The notes beneath the pieces were generated by a model. It did not search any database, was not told the origin of the DNA, and saw only the letters and a program-made list of their open reading frames with translations. The position numbers were made by a program, and so were the translations under genes. 64,000 nucleotides of DNA from Pectobacterium carotovorum. GTDB lineage: Bacteria; Pseudomonadota; Gammaproteobacteria; Enterobacterales; Enterobacteriaceae. Position 1 is the first letter of the stretch, and each line of letters opens with the position of its first letter. Where the stretch lies: NCBI GenBank assembly GCA_016415585.1, contig CP066552.1, forward strand, positions 2,170,001 to 2,234,000, read 5' to 3'. Shown in pieces: positions 60,122 to 64,000 of the stretch.

Positions 60122-62053
60122 TTAGGCGGCAGTTTTTGCCACGATGCTGCGGGTTTCCAGACGAACTTCAGCAATGACGACGTCCAGCGTATCCCCCTGA
60201 CGATAAACCACGTCGCCTTTCACTGACAGGGTGCCCATTTCCTGACTGCACACCAGCTCATCGCGTACGGCGTGGATAAAGGAGGACGGGATAAATGCCA
60301 CTGCGCCGTTATCCAGCAAGCGAACGCGCAGGCCACCGCGTGTAACGTCAATGATTTCCGCATTGAAGCGACTATCCGTACCGGCTTTATCTTTGAGGTA
60401 GCGGGCGTACAGCCAGTCACCGACGTCGCGCTCAGCCATACGATTAAGGCGGCGGCGTTCTGCCAACTGAACCGTGACGTCGTCCTGCGGTTTTTCCGCG
60501 GCCTGTCCGGTGATAACCGCTTTCAACAAACGGTGGTTCACCATATCGCCGTATTTACGGATCGGCGATGTCCAGGTGGCGTAGGCTTCCAGCCCCAGAC
60601 CGAAGTGCGGTCCCGGCGTGGTGCTGACTTCTGCGAAAGATTGGAAGCGGCGAATGCGGCTGTCCAGAAACTGTGTCGGCTGGGCATCCAGCTCGCGGCG
60701 CAGCGTGCAGAAGCCCTCCAGCGTCAACAGCACTTGCGCATCGGCCTGAACGCCGTGGGTATCCAATACGGCAACTGCTTGTTCAATCGAGGCAGGATCG
60801 AAGCCGTTATGCACGTTATAGATGCCGAAGCCCAGCTTATCGCGCAGCACAATGGCCGCACAGACGTTGGCCGCAATCATGGATTCTTCAACGATACGGT
60901 TGGCGATACGGCGATGTTCAACCACGATATCCAACACGTCGCCTTTTTCACCCAGCAGGAAGCGGTAATCTGGGCGATCTTTAAATACCAGTGCATGGGT
61001 GGTGCGCCAGTCGCTGCGTGCCAGACAGAGGCGATGCAGCAAACGAATTTGTTCGGCAATCGCGTCGTTTTGCGGCTGCCATTCGCCTTGATTTTCCAGC
61101 CAGTCAGAGACATTGTCATAGGCTAATTTGGCTTTGGACTCGATCCAGGCGGCAAAGAAGTGAATGTCACCCAGCGCACCGTCGGCGGCAATTGTCACGC
61201 GGCAGGCAAGAACAGGGCGACGCTCGTCCGGGCGCAGGGAACAGATATCGTCCGACAGCGGGCGCGGCAGCATCGGAATGTTGAAGCCGGGCAGATAGTT
61301 GGTGAAGGCGCGCTGGCGTGCAATCTTATCCAGCTCGCTACCCGCCGTGACATACGCGGTTGGATCGGCAATGGCGATGGTTAATTGCAGCGAACCATCC
61401 CCGTTGTCCTGCACGTACAACGCATCGTCCATATCTTCAGTGCTCGCGCTGTCGATAGTGACAAAGCTCAGTGCGGTGAGATCTTCACGGACGAGTTCGC
61501 CGTCATGGCGCTCAGTCGTTTCAACCTCTGGGGCTGAGCGCTCCAGATTATGGCGTGACAATGTCACCCACCACGGTACCAGCGGGTCATCGCCCGTGGT
61601 GATGTACTGCGTCAGTTCCGCATGAAATCCACGGTCGCCCTTCAACGGGTGACGGCGCATTTCGGCTACGGCCCAATCGCCTTCCTGAAAATCGTGTGTG
61701 ACATCGCGTGCGGCGCGGCAAGGGATGGCATCTTTCAGCAGCGGATGGTCAGGCGTAATGGATAAACGATCGTCTTTTTTATGGATGCGCCCAACAAATC
61801 GGGTAAGGAAGGGTTCGATCAGCGTTTCTGGCTCGACAATTTCCCGCTCTTTTTCCGTATGCAGGGTGGCGGTAATCCGGTCACCGTGCATTACTTTTTT
61901 CATATGTGGAGGGGGAATGAAATAGCTTTTTTGTCCGTCGGCTTCAAGGAAGCCGAATCCTTTATCGGTACCTTTGACGACACCTTCAACACGCGGTGTC
62001 TGAGAGTGAAGTTGCTGTTTTAGCTGTGCAAGCAGCGGATTATCTTGAAACAT
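60122..62053 (-). CDS. rnb: Exoribonuclease II
   Basis: 643 residues, RNase II family. Cold-shock-like RNA-binding domains lie at the N terminus, the catalytic RNB domain contains [16 protein letters not shown] with the metal-binding Asp cluster, and an S1 domain lies at the C terminus. It degrades single-stranded RNA from the 3' end. E. coli has osmB-yciT-yciR-rnb; here other genes lie between osmB and rnb. Confidence 0.96.
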   Translation of the reverse strand: MFQDNPLLAQLKQQLHSQTPRVEGVVKGTDKGFGFLEADGQKSYFIPPPHMKKVMHGDRITATLHTEKEREIVEPETLIEPFLTRFVGRIHKKDDRLSITPDHPLLKDAIPCRAARDVTHDFQEGDWAVAEMRRHPLKGDRGFHAELTQYITTGDDPLVPWWVTLSRHNLERSAPEVETTERHDGELVREDLTALSFVTIDSASTEDMDDALYVQDNGDGSLQLTIAIADPTAYVTAGSELDKIARQRAFTNYLPGFNIPMLPRPLSDDICSLRPDERRPVLACRVTIAADGALGDIHFFAAWIESKAKLAYDNVSDWLENQGEWQPQNDAIAEQIRLLHRLCLARSDWRTTHALVFKDRPDYRFLLGEKGDVLDIVVEHRRIANRIVEESMIAANVCAAIVLRDKLGFGIYNVHNGFDPASIEQAVAVLDTHGVQADAQVLLTLEGFCTLRRELDAQPTQFLDSRIRRFQSFAEVSTTPGPHFGLGLEAYATWTSPIRKYGDMVNHRLLKAVITGQAAEKPQDDVTVQLAERRRLNRMAERDVGDWLYARYLKDKAGTDSRFNAEIIDVTRGGLRVRLLDNGAVAFIPSSFIHAVRDELVCSQEMGTLSVKGDVVYRQGDTLDVVIAEVRLETRSIVAKTAA

Positions 62054-62289
62054 AGCGTCCAGAAATACGGTTGTGAGTAGCCCAATTAGCAGTTCACAGT
62101 TTTACTCGAATCGGGTGCTGGCGGCAAGAATAATCGGGGGTGACGTAGGCGCAGGTCGGTAGCAGAAGCGCGGATAAATCTGAGTAAAGTCAACGCTGAT
62201 TCGAATTTATCCACCTGCCGTGCACGCGATTGATCTCACAGCACGGCAGAGTAGTTGATGTGATGAATTGCCGCCTAGTGGACAGATTC

Positions 62290-64000
62290 TTAAGCGATAC
62301 GCAGCAGAGACTCGGCTTGCGTACTACGACGAACGCTAACCGGCACGGATTTAGAGGTCGGCGTGTGCGTTTCATCCCCAAAGCTGGACAGCGGCACCAG
62401 CGGGTTGGTTTCGGGATAATAGGCGGCCAGATTACCGCGCGGAATCGCGTAGCTCACCAGCTTGAAGCCGTTGACGATGCGGGTAATGCCGTCGTTCCAC
62501 AGCGTTTCGATATCGACCCTATCGCCGTCTTCCAGCCCCAGCGCGCTGATGTCATCCGGGTGCATGAATAGCACTTCCCGCTGACCATAGACGCCGCGAT
62601 AGCGGTCATCCAGACCATAAATCGTGGTGTTGTACTGATCGTGTGAACGTAGGGTTTGCAGGGTAAAAGGCACGTCGCTGCCTTGTAGCTGCGGAAACAG
62701 CGTGTCGGGCAGCGCGGCATGGCTGAATTGCGCTTTCCCGTTGGGCGTATTGAAGTGCAGTTCAGCGGCAGCGTTACCGAGATAGAATCCGCCCGGCAGG
62801 TCGCAGTTGGCATTGAAATCCGTAAATCCGGGAAGGGTGGCGGCGATATGGTCGCGGATACGTGAGTAATCGTCCGCCAGCGCCAACCAGTCGAGCTTTT
62901 CATGACCGAGTACCGCATTGGCAATCCCTGCAACAATCGCTGTTTCCGAGCGCTGCAATGGCGAAAGCGGCTGACCGACGCCCTGTGACGCGTGCACCAT
63001 GCTGAAGGAGTCTTCGACGGTAATAAACTGCGCACCGCTAGCCTGCATATCGAGATCGGTACGGCCGAGCGTCGGCAGAATCAATGCATCGACTTTGCCA
63101 GTAATCAGATGGCTGCGGTTGAGCTTGGTACTGATGTGTACGGTCAGATCGCAGCGGCTGAGCGCTTCTTCGGTACGGGCCGAATCGGGTGCAGCGGCGG
63201 CGAGGTTACCGCCCAGCGCGATCAGCACTTTTATCTCGTCGCGCAGCATCGCTTCCAGCGCTTCTACCGTGTTGTGACCTGCGGCATAAGGCGGCGTGAA
63301 GTCATAATGTTCAGCCAGACGATCGAGGAAGGCGGCCGTCGGTTTCTCGTCGATCCCCATGGTACGGTTGCCCTGCACATTACTATGGCCGCGTACTGGA
63401 CACAGCCCCGCACCCGGTTTTCCCAATTGCCCGAACAGCAGTTGCAGGTTCACGATTTCCCGCACGGTGGCGACAGAGTGTTTGTGCTGGGTAATCCCCA
63501 TCGCCCAGGTGCAAATTACACGCGGCGACTGCTGATAAATCGCTGCGACATAGCGCAATTGAGCTTCGCTCAGGCCGGACTGCTGTTCAATTTTCTGCCA
63601 GCTTGTGGCATCAACCACAGTAAGGTAGTCGTCCACCTGCTGGGTATGCGTGGACAGGAAATCCTGATCGAATAAACCGGCGTCCCCGGCAGACAGGCGC
63701 TGGCGATGCGTTTCCAGCAGGGCTTTTACCATCCCGCGCACGGCAGCCATATCGCCACCCAGATTGGGTTGCAGGTAGGTTTCGCTAATGGTGCCAGACA
63801 GCGGCGTGAGCAACTCCAGTGGATTCTGCGGATTGGCAAAACGCTCCAGACCGCGCTCGCGTAGCGTATTAAACGAGACGACGTGCGCGCCGCGATCGGC
63901 GGCGTGGCGTAGGCTATGCAGCATACGCGGGTGATTGGTGCCGGGGTTCTGTCCGAAGACGAAAATTGCGTCAGCGTGTTCGAAATCATCCAGCCGGATC
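62290..64000 (-). CDS. Molybdopterin oxidoreductase alpha subunit (YdeP/FdhF-like), 5' end missing
   Basis: The open frame continues past the right edge, so only the C-terminal 570 residues are visible. Molybdopterin-binding parts: FVFGQNPGTNHPRML, CTWAMGITQHKHSV, PGAGLCPVRGHSNVQGNRTMG, and the C-terminal molydop_binding domain (TLRSHDQYNTTIYGLDDRYRG). It closely follows E. coli YdeP, a bis-MGD protein linked to acid resistance with unknown substrate. The N-terminal iron-sulfur region, if any, is outside the window. Confidence 0.88.
   Translation of the reverse strand, partial: IRLDDFEHADAIFVFGQNPGTNHPRMLHSLRHAADRGAHVVSFNTLRERGLERFANPQNPLELLTPLSGTISETYLQPNLGGDMAAVRGMVKALLETHRQRLSAGDAGLFDQDFLSTHTQQVDDYLTVVDATSWQKIEQQSGLSEAQLRYVAAIYQQSPRVICTWAMGITQHKHSVATVREIVNLQLLFGQLGKPGAGLCPVRGHSNVQGNRTMGIDEKPTAAFLDRLAEHYDFTPPYAAGHNTVEALEAMLRDEIKVLIALGGNLAAAAPDSARTEEALSRCDLTVHISTKLNRSHLITGKVDALILPTLGRTDLDMQASGAQFITVEDSFSMVHASQGVGQPLSPLQRSETAIVAGIANAVLGHEKLDWLALADDYSRIRDHIAATLPGFTDFNANCDLPGGFYLGNAAAELHFNTPNGKAQFSHAALPDTLFPQLQGSDVPFTLQTLRSHDQYNTTIYGLDDRYRGVYGQREVLFMHPDDISALGLEDGDRVDIETLWNDGITRIVNGFKLVSYAIPRGNLAAYYPETNPLVPLSSFGDETHTPTSKSVPVSVRRSTQAESLLRIA

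Noticed and set aside
60272..61126. 284-codon open frame on the plus strand inside rnb
   Set aside because: Opposite-strand shadow of RNase II; composition is that of an antisense frame and no domain is recognisable.

Overview
The window reads as chromosome of a soft-rot enterobacterium, most likely Pectobacterium. Two large blocks keep the E. coli K-12 gene order: mdtK-ribE-purR-ynhF-mepH-grxD-rnt-gloA-ydhL-slyA-slyB-anmK-mliC-pdxH-tyrS-pdxY-gstA (about 16.5-31.6 kb) and acnA-ribA-pgpB-lapA-lapB-pyrF-yciH-osmB-rnb (about 34-62 kb). Four ERIC repeats lie between genes, and the second block carries a D-apiose-type sugar cluster of the kind known from Pectobacterium atrosepticum. The genus is an inference; no 16S gene is present.

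Region by region. 1-1.2 kb: the start of a dicarboxylate symporter, an inverted repeat, and a guanidine-II riboswitch in front of the SMR exporter gene gdx (sugE). 1.6-8.0 kb: a HAD phosphatase and DeoR regulator, a membrane metallophosphoesterase, katG, and a divergent DUF3861/MarR pair with two palindromes between them. 8.1-16.3 kb: a guanidine-assimilation operon. It has a near-perfect sigma-54 promoter, a guanidine-I riboswitch with terminator, a NitT/TauT-type ABC transporter, two DUF1989 (carboxyguanidine deiminase type) subunits, an undescribed 47-codon ORF, an internal guanidine-II riboswitch, and a 1201-residue biotin-dependent guanidine/urea carboxylase. No allophanate hydrolase follows it here. 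16.5-31.6 kb: tRNA-Val and the first conserved housekeeping block. 31.6-34 kb: a long leader with two tandem tiny ORFs and a second dicarboxylate/amino-acid symporter. 34-40.4 kb: acnA, an orphan OppA-type binding protein, ribA and pgpB. 40.6-50.6 kb: a ten-gene insertion between pgpB and lapA encoding uptake and catabolism of a branched pentose, probably D-apiose, with its SorC-type regulator. 50.7-62 kb: lapAB-pyrF-yciH, osmB, an orphan araD, a CstA-family carrier, an MFS exporter with divergent Lrp-type regulator, an aldo/keto reductase and rnb. 62.3 kb to the end: a truncated YdeP-like molybdopterin oxidoreductase.

The most interesting content is regulatory. Three guanidine sensors of two classes lie within 12 kb: one controls export, one controls uptake, and one sits inside the uptake/assimilation operon just before the carboxylase. 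The sigma-54 promoter suggests that the operon is also tied to nitrogen limitation. In the sugar cluster, two promoters each carry a pair of 16-bp inverted repeats (TTGAAT-N4-ATTCAA) with centres exactly 18 bp apart, a strong candidate for the SorC regulator's operator. The tandem tiny ORFs at 32.1-32.3 kb, where a hairpin covers the ribosome binding site of the second, look like an undescribed translational switch or leader-peptide system.
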